Below the pieces are notes generated by a model. The model ran no database searches, was not told the origin of the DNA, and saw only the letters and a program-made list of their open reading frames with translations. A program made the translations under genes and the position numbers. 36,437 nucleotides of DNA from Candidatus Binataceae bacterium (GTDB taxonomy: Bacteria > Desulfobacterota > Binatia > Binatales > Binataceae): the NCBI GenBank assembly GCA_035508495.1, contig DATJMX010000055.1, positions 1 through 36,437 on the forward strand, read 5' to 3'. Of the stretch, positions 1-7,428 are shown in pieces (position 1 is the first letter of the stretch; the number at the start of each line of letters is the position of its first letter).

Positions 1-385
1 AGCGCGGTGGTTGAGATCGTGTCTGTCCCAAGTGCTTGGTAGGCCTTCGGCAGTGATTCAAGCGAAAGCTCTCCAAGGGTCCGCCGGCGCGTTTCAGCCC
101 AGACAAGTATTTCATCCGACAGTAACGAACCTTCATCGACATGGACGTCGTAGTAGAAGAGCAGCGGGCGCTCGAAAATCGCTATGCGAGCACCTCCGAA
201 CCTTCCGACCAGATCCGAATGTCTTCGGAAGGAGGGAACCGCGATGCGTAAAGTGCCCAGACCAGGTCGCCGCCTTTCATGTATGTCGATCGCGGCAATC
301 GCGCGCGGGCGGCTTGGCTCGCGAACGCGATGAGTCTCTCGAGATCGGAGACGCCGGAGTAGTCGCGCGAGTTGAAATGAGACAT
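1..385 (-). pseudogene. GNAT-type acetyltransferase, frameshifted, cut by window start
   Basis: The reading frame opens at the ATG at 385 (MSHFNSRDYSGVSDLERLI) and runs to an in-frame TAG at 182-184. Coding continues in another frame from about 182 down to base 1, with AIFERPLLFYYDVHVDEGS and then LLSDEILVWAETRRRT. Adding one base near 182-190 would restore a single GNAT-like frame, since the first part ends in an 'IRIWSEGSEVLA' strand and the second begins 'AIFERPL', a typical beta4-beta5 join. GNAT proteins transfer an acetyl group from acetyl-CoA to an amine; no substrate can be assigned. It starts 11 bases after the TetR stop on the same strand, so the two probably share a transcript. The defect could be real decay or a single-base sequencing error. 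The 3' end lies outside the window. Confidence 0.62.
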
Positions 386-396
386 TGGATGACGAT

Positions 397-999
397 CTAA
401 CGCGTTCCCGCCCGGAGGCCGTTCATCAGTCGGTCGATGACCTCGCTGACTTCGCGGCGCGTCTTCGCGCGATCGCTCGCGTGCGCGATCAGCGTCGAGG
501 CCTCGTGCACCGCACCCATCATGATGTGTGCGAGAGGCTCGACGGGCTGGCGCGGGATCTCGCCGGCCGCCATCGCGGCTTCGATCGAGGCGATCGTACC
601 CGCCAGAAAGTAATCGTTGTCGATCTTCCGGTAGGCTTGCCATCCCAAGACTGCCGGTCCCTCGATTAACACAATGCGCTGAACTGCGGGATCGAGGCAC
701 GCGTCGAGAAAAGCCTCGGTGCCTGCCATCAGCGCCCGCCACGGATGGGTCTCTCGCGAAGCTCTTTCGCCAACGACTCCGGCCAGGCGCTCCTCCTCGG
801 CCAGCAACACGGCTTTGAACAGGTCCTGTTTGTCCTTGAAGTGATGATAAAGCGCGCCGCGGGTGACGCGGGCACGGCGCACGACCTCTTCGGTCCCGGT
901 CTCGGCGTAACCGTGCTCGGCGAAGAGCTTGCGCGCGACCTTGATCAGGGCTGAACGGGTAGCGGCGGCATTTTCCGCCTGGCGGCTCTTGACTGCCAT
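397..999 (-). CDS. TetR/AcrR-family transcriptional regulator
   Basis: This 200-residue protein has a TetR helix-turn-helix at about residues 12-58. It contains ALIKVARKLFAEHGY, followed by VTRGALYHHFKDKQDLF, the diagnostic recognition-helix stretch. The rest is a helical ligand-binding and dimerisation domain with no recognisable ligand signature. Family members normally repress their own gene and a neighbouring one until a small molecule binds. The gene is divergent from the alpha/beta hydrolase at 1062, and a 7-5-7 inverted repeat lies in the 62-base gap, so control of both the hydrolase and itself is likely. A broken GNAT gene follows on the same strand. The start at 999 puts the HTH at the usual distance from the N-terminus. 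Family call is firm; the regulated genes are inferred from layout. Confidence 0.93.
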   Translation of the reverse strand: MAVKSRQAENAAATRSALIKVARKLFAEHGYAETGTEEVVRRARVTRGALYHHFKDKQDLFKAVLLAEEERLAGVVGERASRETHPWRALMAGTEAFLDACLDPAVQRIVLIEGPAVLGWQAYRKIDNDYFLAGTIASIEAAMAAGEIPRQPVEPLAHIMMGAVHEASTLIAHASDRAKTRREVSEVIDRLMNGLRAGTR

Positions 1000-1012
1000 A
1001 CAATACGCAGGT

Positions 1013-1031
1013 TACATACAGACAGTATGTA
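1013..1031. promoter_or_regulatory. Probable TetR operator between divergent genes
   Basis: This is a perfect inverted repeat, TACATAC-AGACA-GTATGTA, with 7-base arms and a 5-base spacer. It lies between the TetR start (999) and the hydrolase start (1062). Its size and A/T-rich arms match typical TetR-family operators. It is 30 bases upstream of the hydrolase start and 14 from the TetR start, so a bound dimer would cover both promoters. The Shine-Dalgarno sequence AGGAGG of the hydrolase (1050-1055) lies outside it. Binding itself is inferred. Confidence 0.7.
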
Positions 1032-1061
1032 TCTTAACTGACTCCAGACAGGAGGCTAGCA

Positions 1062-1928
1062 ATGAACGCTCAGGAATTCCACTCGTCCCGCCAATTCACC
1101 GAAACGCCCTGCGGCCGGATCGCCCATGTCGAGCGCGGCGAAGGCCCCGTCGCGCTTTTCGTCCACGGCTTGCCGCTGTGCGGCTTCCAGTGGCGCTACC
1201 AGATGGAGGATCTCGCGCCCATTCGCAAATGTGTCGCGCCCGACCTCATGGGTGTGGGCTACACCGAGCCGAATAAAGGCCAGGACATCTCTTTCGAATC
1301 GCAGGCCAAAATGCTCGCGGCGTTTCTCGATGCGCGCGGTATCGCCGAGGTCGATCTGGTCGGCAACGACACCGGCGGCGGCGTGAGCCAGATCTTCGCC
1401 GCGACGCATCCGCGCCGCATCCGCACGCTCACGCTGACCAATTGCGAGGTCAGCAACCTGTGGCCCAACCAGATGCTCCAGCAGTTCTACGGCGCGCTCA
1501 AATCCGGAGCTATTGGCGAGGCTTTCAAGGCGATGGCGACCAATGAAGCGCTGGCGCAGCAACAACTTGGCGGCGCGGTCTTCGAGAACCCGGCGAGCCT
1601 GACCGCCGAGATGGCGGGCGTTTACTTCGGTCCATTTGCCGAGTCCGCAGATCGTCGTGAACAGGTTCGCGGCTTCGCGGACGCGTTGAAAAATCGCGAT
1701 CAGCTGGTTGCTGCCGGTTCGCGGCTCAAGGAATCGAAGTTCCCCTCGCAGGTTATCTGGGGCGACGCTGATACCGCGTTCGATACGCCGGGATCGCTCG
1801 AATGGCTGCGCGGCAATATTGGCGGCATGCGCCGCGTGATCACGGTGCCGGGCGCGAAGCTCTTCTGGCCGGAGGAGCATCCCCGGGTGCTCAGCACGCT
1901 GCTCAAGGATTTCTGGAACGCGAACTGA
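1062..1928 (+). CDS. Alpha/beta-hydrolase, haloalkane dehalogenase/epoxide hydrolase-like
   Basis: This 288-residue single-domain alpha/beta hydrolase has an oxyanion-hole motif HGLP at residues 35-38. The nucleophile elbow GNDTGGG at 101-107 places Asp103 where esterases have Ser. The acid motif VIWGDADTAF is at 231-240 and the catalytic His273 is in PEEHP. An Asp nucleophile is the hallmark of haloalkane dehalogenases and epoxide hydrolases. However, the residue after it is Thr104, not the halide-binding Trp of classic dehalogenases, so dehalogenation is uncertain. No signal peptide is seen, so it is probably cytoplasmic. A strong AGGAGG at 1050-1055 fixes the ATG. It is divergent from a TetR gene with an operator between them, which suggests induction by its substrate. 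Confidence 0.88.
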   Translation: MNAQEFHSSRQFTETPCGRIAHVERGEGPVALFVHGLPLCGFQWRYQMEDLAPIRKCVAPDLMGVGYTEPNKGQDISFESQAKMLAAFLDARGIAEVDLVGNDTGGGVSQIFAATHPRRIRTLTLTNCEVSNLWPNQMLQQFYGALKSGAIGEAFKAMATNEALAQQQLGGAVFENPASLTAEMAGVYFGPFAESADRREQVRGFADALKNRDQLVAAGSRLKESKFPSQVIWGDADTAFDTPGSLEWLRGNIGGMRRVITVPGAKLFWPEEHPRVLSTLLKDFWNAN

Positions 1929-1936
1929 AAAGAGAA

Positions 1937-2019
1937 AGATCACCACAAAGGCACGAAGGAGCACGAAGAAAAAACGTTTCAGGAATTTTCTTTGTGACCC
2001 TTGTGCCTTTGTGGTGAAT
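1937..2019. repeat. Interspersed inverted repeat, family A, copy 1
   Basis: This hairpin has perfect 15-base arms, TCACCACAAAGGCAC at 1940-1954 and its complement at 2003-2017, around an A-rich centre containing a second GCACGAAG. The same unit appears at 4161-4239 and 36034-36120. It sits in the gap after the hydrolase gene. It overlaps an upstream GTG (2011) of the following methyltransferase frame, an argument for placing that start further down. Elements of this kind are widely scattered in environmental bacterial genomes and often give rise to spurious short proteins. A role as a bidirectional transcription end is possible. Confidence 0.75.
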
Positions 2020-2106
2020 GACTTCGTATTGGTTTGCACGGCCGCCGGTAGTAAGCCCGCATTCGTTCTGACAAGATGTCTCCCCATCCAGATTGAGGCG
2101 ACAAGA

Positions 2107-3063
2107 GTGAGCGATTTCGCAGTGGACGAACGCATCCGGCGCGTTCAGGAATCCATCGACAAAATTTATTCCAGCGGCAACGCACTGGGCGAGGACGGTC
2201 AGCTCTACAGCGTCCTGCCGACCAGCGTCACGCCCTCGCGCTCGCGCTTTATCAGCAAGATGTGTCTCAGCGAGGGTGCGAAGACCTGCGTCGAAACCGG
2301 GATGGCGTGGGGACTCTCGACGCTCACGATCGTCGCGGCGCTGATCCGCAACGGTGCGGAACCGCGTGCGCACGTGGTGATGGATCCGTGGCAGTTCTCT
2401 CACTTTCACAACGCCGGAGTGCGCGTTGTCAAAGATGCAGGCGAGGGCGCGATGATCGAGTTCCACGAGCAGCCCTCCGAGCTCGTGCTGCCGCGGCTCC
2501 TCGCCGAGGGCCGGACCTTCGACTTTGCATATATCGACGCCGACCATGAATTCCAGGCCGCATTCGTCGAGTTCTTTTATTGCGATCGGCTGTTGAAGCC
2601 CGGCGGTCTGCTCGTGATCGACGATTACGACGTCCACGGCGTGCGCCTGACTTGCGAGTTCGCCGAGCTCTATCATGGCTATCAGCTGCTGGGTGAGGAC
2701 TTCGAGGGCGTTCGCCCGCATAAGGAACGGAGCTGGTTCGGCCTCGGCAAGCCGGTGCCGTCGCTGCCGTGGATTCGCGCCTATCGCAAGCCGATGGAAT
2801 CGCTCGACCGCGAGACCTTCAAGCTGATGCCGATGTTCATGAACTCGCCGCAGTATCGGCGCTATGCGTCGAATCGGCTCCGGCGCCAAGGCTTGAGCGC
2901 GCTCGCTGGCGGTGATCAGGCGGCGGCGCGGCGCATGTTGCGCGACGCGATGCGTGCGGAGCCCGATCATCTGAAACCGTATCTCGCCTACCTGCGCAGT
3001 TTTCTGCCGCGCAAGCTCGCTGACGCGCTGAGCAGTCAGAAAAATCGCAGTCCAGCAGCATGA
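2107..3063 (+). CDS. Class I SAM-dependent methyltransferase (methyltransferase-24 type)
   Basis: This protein of about 318 residues has motif I in CVETGMAWGLSTLTIVAAL, an acidic pair in FDFAYIDADHEF, and LKPGGLLVIDDYD as a motif III/IV region. These are typical of small-molecule or glycan-related methyltransferases that bind S-adenosylmethionine. The C-terminus (GGDQAAARRMLRDAMRAEPDH) looks like one TPR-style helical hairpin. I chose the GTG at 2107 because the only upstream start, GTG 2011, lies inside a repeat and its extra 32 residues look non-coding. No strong Shine-Dalgarno sequence decides this. The APH-fold gene starts 10 bases after its stop, so the two probably form one operon. The substrate is unknown. 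Confidence 0.83.
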   Translation: MSDFAVDERIRRVQESIDKIYSSGNALGEDGQLYSVLPTSVTPSRSRFISKMCLSEGAKTCVETGMAWGLSTLTIVAALIRNGAEPRAHVVMDPWQFSHFHNAGVRVVKDAGEGAMIEFHEQPSELVLPRLLAEGRTFDFAYIDADHEFQAAFVEFFYCDRLLKPGGLLVIDDYDVHGVRLTCEFAELYHGYQLLGEDFEGVRPHKERSWFGLGKPVPSLPWIRAYRKPMESLDRETFKLMPMFMNSPQYRRYASNRLRRQGLSALAGGDQAAARRMLRDAMRAEPDHLKPYLAYLRSFLPRKLADALSSQKNRSPAA

Positions 3064-3073
3064 GCGACATGCG

Positions 3074-4147
3074 ATGGCGCCCCAGATTTACGAGAAGTCC
3101 GAACGGCTCGGCCCCGTTAGCCATGAGCAACTGAGTCGCGCCTTCGCGCGACTCGATCTCGGCGCGGTGCGCGCGGTGGCGCCCGTACCATACGGCCTCT
3201 TCGGCCAGAACATCTTCGTCACGACCGATGCCGGCGAATTCGTTTTCAGGGGTGCGCCTCTTGTTCCATGGCAATTCCCGACCGAGCGTTTCTTCACCAA
3301 GCTGCTCCATGAGCGCACGAGCGTTCCCGTTCCATGGCCATACTCGATTGACGCTTCGTGCGATATTTTTCAGTGGGCCTTCGTGATCATGCCGCGGATG
3401 CCGGGATTGCAGGTCACCGATCGCGAACTGCGGCGGGACCTCGCGCCTGCCGACCTGATCGCAATTGCACGGGCGATGGCGCAGAACCTCGTCGCGATGC
3501 AATCGCTCACGATGCCTCATTGCTCGCGCTACGATCCTGATCGCGACCTCGTGCGGCCGGTGCCGATCAGCGATCACGCCGCGTGGCCTTTCAACAATGG
3601 CTACGGCGAGGTCGCCGATTCACCGACACATCGCGAGCTCGTCATCGCGCGGGTCAGATGTATCCTCGATCGGGCGCGCGGCGCGAACGATCGTACGACT
3701 ACAGCGGATGTTGAATGGGTCGAATCGCTAATCGACAACGCCGATGCGGCGCTCGTGGAGCCATTCGCGCCGTGCTTCACCATGGAGGACTACAAGGAGG
3801 GCAACGCGGTCCTGAGCCGCACGCCCTCGGGATGGAAGGTGACAGGTCTCTTCGACTTCATGGGATGCTATTTCGGAGACGGCGAGACCGATCTCGCGAG
3901 AGTCAGCGCTGAGTACTTCGACGAAGACCCGCGCCTCGCCCGCGAATTCCTCACGACATATCTGCGCCTGAAACCGGCGCGGCCAGGATTCGCCGCCCGC
4001 TTCCCGCTCTACATGCTGCTCGATCGCCTGATCATCTGGGACCACCTGCAAAGAAACGAAGCAGCCACGGCGGCGAATCTAGGCACCCTCCGCAACTGGG
4101 CCGAGTTCTACACACTAATCGCGAATCGCCTCGGCATAAGCGGCTAA
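3074..4147 (+). CDS. Aminoglycoside phosphotransferase-fold (APH) kinase-like protein
   Basis: This 357-residue protein has the APH/choline-kinase fold. The N-lobe carries YGLFGQNIFVTTDAGEFVFR in place of a nucleotide-binding loop. The catalytic loop is at 237-244 (MEDYKEGN) and the metal-binding segment is GLFDFMGCYFGDGETDLARV. In active APH enzymes the loop reads HxDxxxxN; here Asp239 and Asn244 are kept but the His is Met237. Asp261 in 'FDF' is the second metal ligand. Family members phosphorylate small molecules such as antibiotics, choline or sugars; the target here is unknown. It follows the methyltransferase by 10 bases, so the pair may act on the same compound. The sequence gives no basis for calling it a resistance gene. 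Confidence 0.83.
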   Translation: MAPQIYEKSERLGPVSHEQLSRAFARLDLGAVRAVAPVPYGLFGQNIFVTTDAGEFVFRGAPLVPWQFPTERFFTKLLHERTSVPVPWPYSIDASCDIFQWAFVIMPRMPGLQVTDRELRRDLAPADLIAIARAMAQNLVAMQSLTMPHCSRYDPDRDLVRPVPISDHAAWPFNNGYGEVADSPTHRELVIARVRCILDRARGANDRTTTADVEWVESLIDNADAALVEPFAPCFTMEDYKEGNAVLSRTPSGWKVTGLFDFMGCYFGDGETDLARVSAEYFDEDPRLAREFLTTYLRLKPARPGFAARFPLYMLLDRLIIWDHLQRNEAATAANLGTLRNWAEFYTLIANRLGISG

Positions 4148-4160
4148 CGGGCACCCGGAA

Positions 4161-4239
4161 AAAGATCACCACAAAGGCACGAAGCGCAGTAAGAAAAACC
4201 TTTTTATTTTGTGCCCTTTGCGGCTTCGTGGTGATCTTT
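4161..4239. repeat. Interspersed inverted repeat, family A, copy 2
   Basis: The 12-base outer arms AAAGATCACCAC (4161-4172) and GTGGTGATCTTT (4228-4239) pair perfectly. Inside are ACAAAGGCACGAAGC on the left and a degenerate counterpart, TTGTGCCCTTTGCGGCTTCG, on the right. The left 23 bases closely match copy 1. The element lies between two convergent genes (APH and SDR), whose stops are at 4147 and 4246, and could terminate transcription in both directions. Confidence 0.75.
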
Positions 4240-4245
4240 CTGCTC

Positions 4246-5076
4246 TTAATCTTTTCGCGTAAATGACGGGCCCGAGAAGCCAGCGTTCTCCATATTCCGC
4301 AGCCGGAAGCGCTGGTTGCCGGTCGCCATGCCGCCGTCTACCACCATCGCGGTGCCGGTGATCCACTCCGCCTCGTCGCTGGCGAGAAACAGCGCCATGT
4401 TGGCGATGTCGTCGGGACGGCCGGCGCGCGGAATCGGTTGCATGCGGGCCATGCTCTTCTCCGCTCCTTCCTGACCTCCGGGCATACCCTTGTAAACCAG
4501 CGGTGTATTGACGCCGCCCGGGCAGATGCAGTTGACGCGGATCCTGTCGTGACCGACTTCGATCGCGACCGCCTGCGTCAGGTTGATCACCGCCGCCTTG
4601 GCTGCGCTGTAGGTCGAGAGATATCCGGCGGGAGTCAGGCCTGCGACCGACGAGGTCGAGATAATCGAGCCGCCGCCGGCCTTGCGCATCTCGGGAATCG
4701 AATACTTCATGCCGAGGAACACGCCGCGCAGCAAGATGCCGATGGTGCGATCGAAGTCTTCCGCCGTGACTTTTTCGATCGGTCCCGTCGCGCCGCCGAC
4801 GCCAGCGTTATTGAACGTGATATCGAGCCGGCCAAATTCCTTCACCGCGCGCTCGATCGCGGCCTTGATGTCGGCCTCGCTCGAAACGTCGGTGCGCTGG
4901 AAGACCGCCTTGCCGCCCGCCGCCGCGCATTCTGCTACTGCAGTCTCGCCGCCCTGGCTATTCAGATCGGTCAGCACGACCGCGGCGCCTTCTTTGGCGA
5001 ATCGAATCGCGGTTGCGCGCCCCATGCCGCTCGCCGCGCCGGTAATCACTGCCACTTTGCCGTCAAGTTTGCCCAT
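4246..5076 (-). CDS. Short-chain dehydrogenase/reductase (SDR), classical type
   Basis: This 276-residue protein has every classical SDR mark: TGAASGMG at residues 12-19 (dinucleotide binding), Asp37 at the end of beta2 (favours NAD(H) over NADPH), NNAG at 89-92, and the Ser143-Tyr156-Lys160 catalytic set in TSSVAG and YSAAK. It also has the CPGGVNTP loop and the VVDGGM C-terminal motif. It probably oxidises or reduces a hydroxyl/carbonyl group on an unknown small molecule. The frame is open far upstream, but the ATG at 5076 with GAGGTG at 5084-5089 gives the normal N-terminus (MGKLDGKVAVITG). It is divergent from uvrC and convergent with the APH gene, so it is probably transcribed alone. Confidence 0.93.
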   Translation of the reverse strand: MGKLDGKVAVITGAASGMGRATAIRFAKEGAAVVLTDLNSQGGETAVAECAAAGGKAVFQRTDVSSEADIKAAIERAVKEFGRLDITFNNAGVGGATGPIEKVTAEDFDRTIGILLRGVFLGMKYSIPEMRKAGGGSIISTSSVAGLTPAGYLSTYSAAKAAVINLTQAVAIEVGHDRIRVNCICPGGVNTPLVYKGMPGGQEGAEKSMARMQPIPRAGRPDDIANMALFLASDEAEWITGTAMVVDGGMATGNQRFRLRNMENAGFSGPSFTRKD

Positions 5077-5180
5077 GATGGTGCACCTCGCTTGTATCGC
5101 CTTAGTAGCAGGATGAACCCTGAAACTGGTAGCGATCGCAGTCTCGCGGTCCACGTCCTGATATAGTCGACGCTCGAATA

Positions 5181-7295
5181 ATGTCCTCAGAAGAAGAGAA
5201 GGCGCCCCCGAATCCGAGCGAACGAATCGGCAAGCGCTACGCCTCGCTCGTCGAATATCCCGACGCTCCTGCCGCGCAGCCGGCGAGAGCGGAAGGCCAG
5301 GCTGTATCCGCGGAGCTCGACGATTCGGAGATCGAACGCAAGCTCGGTCTTTCGTCGCCCGAGCCGGGCGTGTACCTGCTGCGCGACCGCGCGGGCAAGG
5401 TGCTCTATGTCGGCAAGGCCAAGTCGCTGCGCTCGCGCGTGCGCGCATACTTTCGCAGCGACGATGGCGACGGCCGCTTCCAGATGCGTTTCCTGATGAG
5501 GAAGGTGCGCGACTTCGACACCATCGTCACCACGAGTGAGAAAGAGGCGCTCATCCTCGAAAACAATCTGATCAAGCAATACAAGCCGCGCTACAACATC
5601 CGGCTTAAAGACGACAAGTCGTATCTCAGCGCGAAGATTACGAATCACGCATGGCCGCGAATCACGGTCACGCGCAAGATCGTCAAGGACGGCGGCCGCT
5701 ATTTCGGCCCGTTCGGATCGGCTGACGGGCTGCGCGAGACGATCGACGTAATCCGCAAGGTCTTTCCGCTCCGCACCTGCAATGACGCGGTGTTTCGTAA
5801 TCGCTCGCGCCCGTGCCTCGAGTATCAGATCAAGCGATGCCTCGGGCCATGCTGTCTGCCCGTCGATCGCGCCGAGTATGACAAGCAGTTACACGCGGCC
5901 GAGATGCTCTTGCAGGGAAAAAACCTCGAGCTGTTGCGTGAGATGCGCGACCAGATGAAGGGTTTCGCCGAGCGGCTCGAATTCGAGGAAGCGGCCCGAG
6001 TGCGCGATCGCGTGCGCGCGATCGAGAAGACCGTTGAGAAGCAGACCGTGCTGCATCACTGGGGAATCGACCAGGATGTCTTCGGGCTGTATCGCGAGGG
6101 CGGGTATATCGAGGCGATCGTGCTCATCGTGCGCGGCGGCAAACTCACCAGCACGCAAGGATGGAGTTTCCAGGACCTCGAGTTCGCCGATGAAGACGTG
6201 CTCGCCGATCTGCTCACGCAATATTATTCGGGCGCGCGCAATATCCCTGACGAGGTCGTGCTGCCGGTTGTACTCGAAGACTTCGACGCGCGCGCCGAGC
6301 TGCTCACCGATAAGCGCGGCAAAAAAGTCGAGTTTCTCGTGCCGCAGCGCGGCGAGAAGCTGCGCCTGCTCGAGATGGCGCAGGACAATGCGCGCCAGAG
6401 CTTCGCCTCGCGCCGCGACAACGAGCAGACGCGCGAGAAGATGCTCGACGAGCTGCGCACCAAGCTTCATCTGCGCAACACCCCCAAGCGCATCGAATGC
6501 TACGACATTTCCAATCTGCAGGGCTCGATGGTCGTCGCGTCGCAGGTCACGTTCGACGAAGGCGAGCCGCGCAAAGATCTCTATCGCCGCTACCGGATCC
6601 GCAGCTTCGAGGGCCAGGACGATTTCGCCAGCATGTACGAGGTGCTCAAGCGCCGCGTCGAGCGCGCGATGCGTGAGAACCTCTATCCCGACCTGTGGGT
6701 GATTGACGGCGGCAAGGGGCAGCTCAATGTCGCGCTCCAGGTGCTGCGCGAATCGAACCTGCTCGAGCAAATTGACTGCGTGTCACTCGCCAAGCAGCAC
6801 GTGCTTAATTACCGGCATGAGAAGGAAGTTGCCAAGTCTGACGAGCGGGTCTTCCTGCCGAATCGCAAGGACCCGATCGTGCTGCCGAAGAACTCGACGG
6901 CGCTCTTCCTGCTCGTCCGCGTGCGCGACGAGGCGCATCGGTTTGCGATCACCTACAACCGCGAGTTGCGCCGCCGCGCGCGCCTGCGATCTGTCATCGA
7001 CGATATCGAGGGGATCGGCCCGGTGCGGCGACGCGCGCTGCTGCGGCATTTCGGGAGCCTCAAGCGAATTCGCGAGGCGACCACCGACGAGATCGCCGCG
7101 GTGAAGGGCGTCAATGCCGATCTCGCGGCACTGATTCGACGGCATCTCGACGAAATGTCGGCGCTGCTCGACAGCGAGGAGCGCGCCGAAGAAACCCTCA
7201 CCGCCGCCGATGACGCACCGGTCGCGGTGGTCGAACCTCCCGCCGAAGCGGCTGCCGAAGAAAAGGCCGATCCCGAGCCACCTCCGCAGAACTAG
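5181..7295 (+). CDS. uvrC: UvrABC nucleotide excision repair endonuclease, subunit C
   Basis: UvrC makes the two incisions on either side of a DNA lesion bound by UvrB. The 704-residue protein has all expected parts. The GIY-YIG nuclease (3' cut) starts at PGVYLLRDRAGKVLYVGKAK near residues 62-81. A UVR motif, RLEFEEAARVRDRVRAIEK, follows mid-protein. The RNase H-like 5' nuclease contains RIECYDISNLQGS and IDGGKGQLN. The C-terminal helix-hairpin-helix pair is IEGIGPVRRRALLRHFGS and VKGVNADLAALIRRHL. About 55 extra residues precede the nuclease, and an acidic/Ala-Pro tail of about 35 follows, so it is longer than the E. coli protein (610). The ATG at 5181 has no clear Shine-Dalgarno, so a later start cannot be excluded. 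Confidence 0.97.
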   Translation: MSSEEEKAPPNPSERIGKRYASLVEYPDAPAAQPARAEGQAVSAELDDSEIERKLGLSSPEPGVYLLRDRAGKVLYVGKAKSLRSRVRAYFRSDDGDGRFQMRFLMRKVRDFDTIVTTSEKEALILENNLIKQYKPRYNIRLKDDKSYLSAKITNHAWPRITVTRKIVKDGGRYFGPFGSADGLRETIDVIRKVFPLRTCNDAVFRNRSRPCLEYQIKRCLGPCCLPVDRAEYDKQLHAAEMLLQGKNLELLREMRDQMKGFAERLEFEEAARVRDRVRAIEKTVEKQTVLHHWGIDQDVFGLYREGGYIEAIVLIVRGGKLTSTQGWSFQDLEFADEDVLADLLTQYYSGARNIPDEVVLPVVLEDFDARAELLTDKRGKKVEFLVPQRGEKLRLLEMAQDNARQSFASRRDNEQTREKMLDELRTKLHLRNTPKRIECYDISNLQGSMVVASQVTFDEGEPRKDLYRRYRIRSFEGQDDFASMYEVLKRRVERAMRENLYPDLWVIDGGKGQLNVALQVLRESNLLEQIDCVSLAKQHVLNYRHEKEVAKSDERVFLPNRKDPIVLPKNSTALFLLVRVRDEAHRFAITYNRELRRRARLRSVIDDIEGIGPVRRRALLRHFGSLKRIREATTDEIAAVKGVNADLAALIRRHLDEMSALLDSEERAEETLTAADDAPVAVVEPPAEAAAEEKADPEPPPQN

Positions 7296-7428
7296 CCATA
7301 TAAAAGACGCGGTGATATGCGTCTATTGATAGCTTTGGTAGGCAAAGGGGAGCTATACCATCGCCGCCGCGCCTCATCCTGCCCGTCTTGGGCATCCCGC
7401 AACGGACCGGAAACCCGCCTTTCAGGGG

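Noticed and set aside
2011..2106. GTG 2011 as the methyltransferase start
   Set aside because: It lies inside a family A repeat and the added 32 residues look random.
1056..2970. Long open frames on the minus strand opposite the hydrolase and methyltransferase (1056-2135, 1903-2970)
   Set aside because: They mirror well-supported plus-strand genes in high-GC DNA, match no family, and run through a repeat.
3074..4147. Aminoglycoside resistance gene
   Set aside because: Only the fold is shared; the catalytic-loop His is missing and the context gives no resistance link.
5889..6770. 293-codon minus-strand frame opposite uvrC
   Set aside because: It lies wholly inside conserved UvrC domains; its low-complexity Leu/Ala/Glu content is typical of an antisense shadow.
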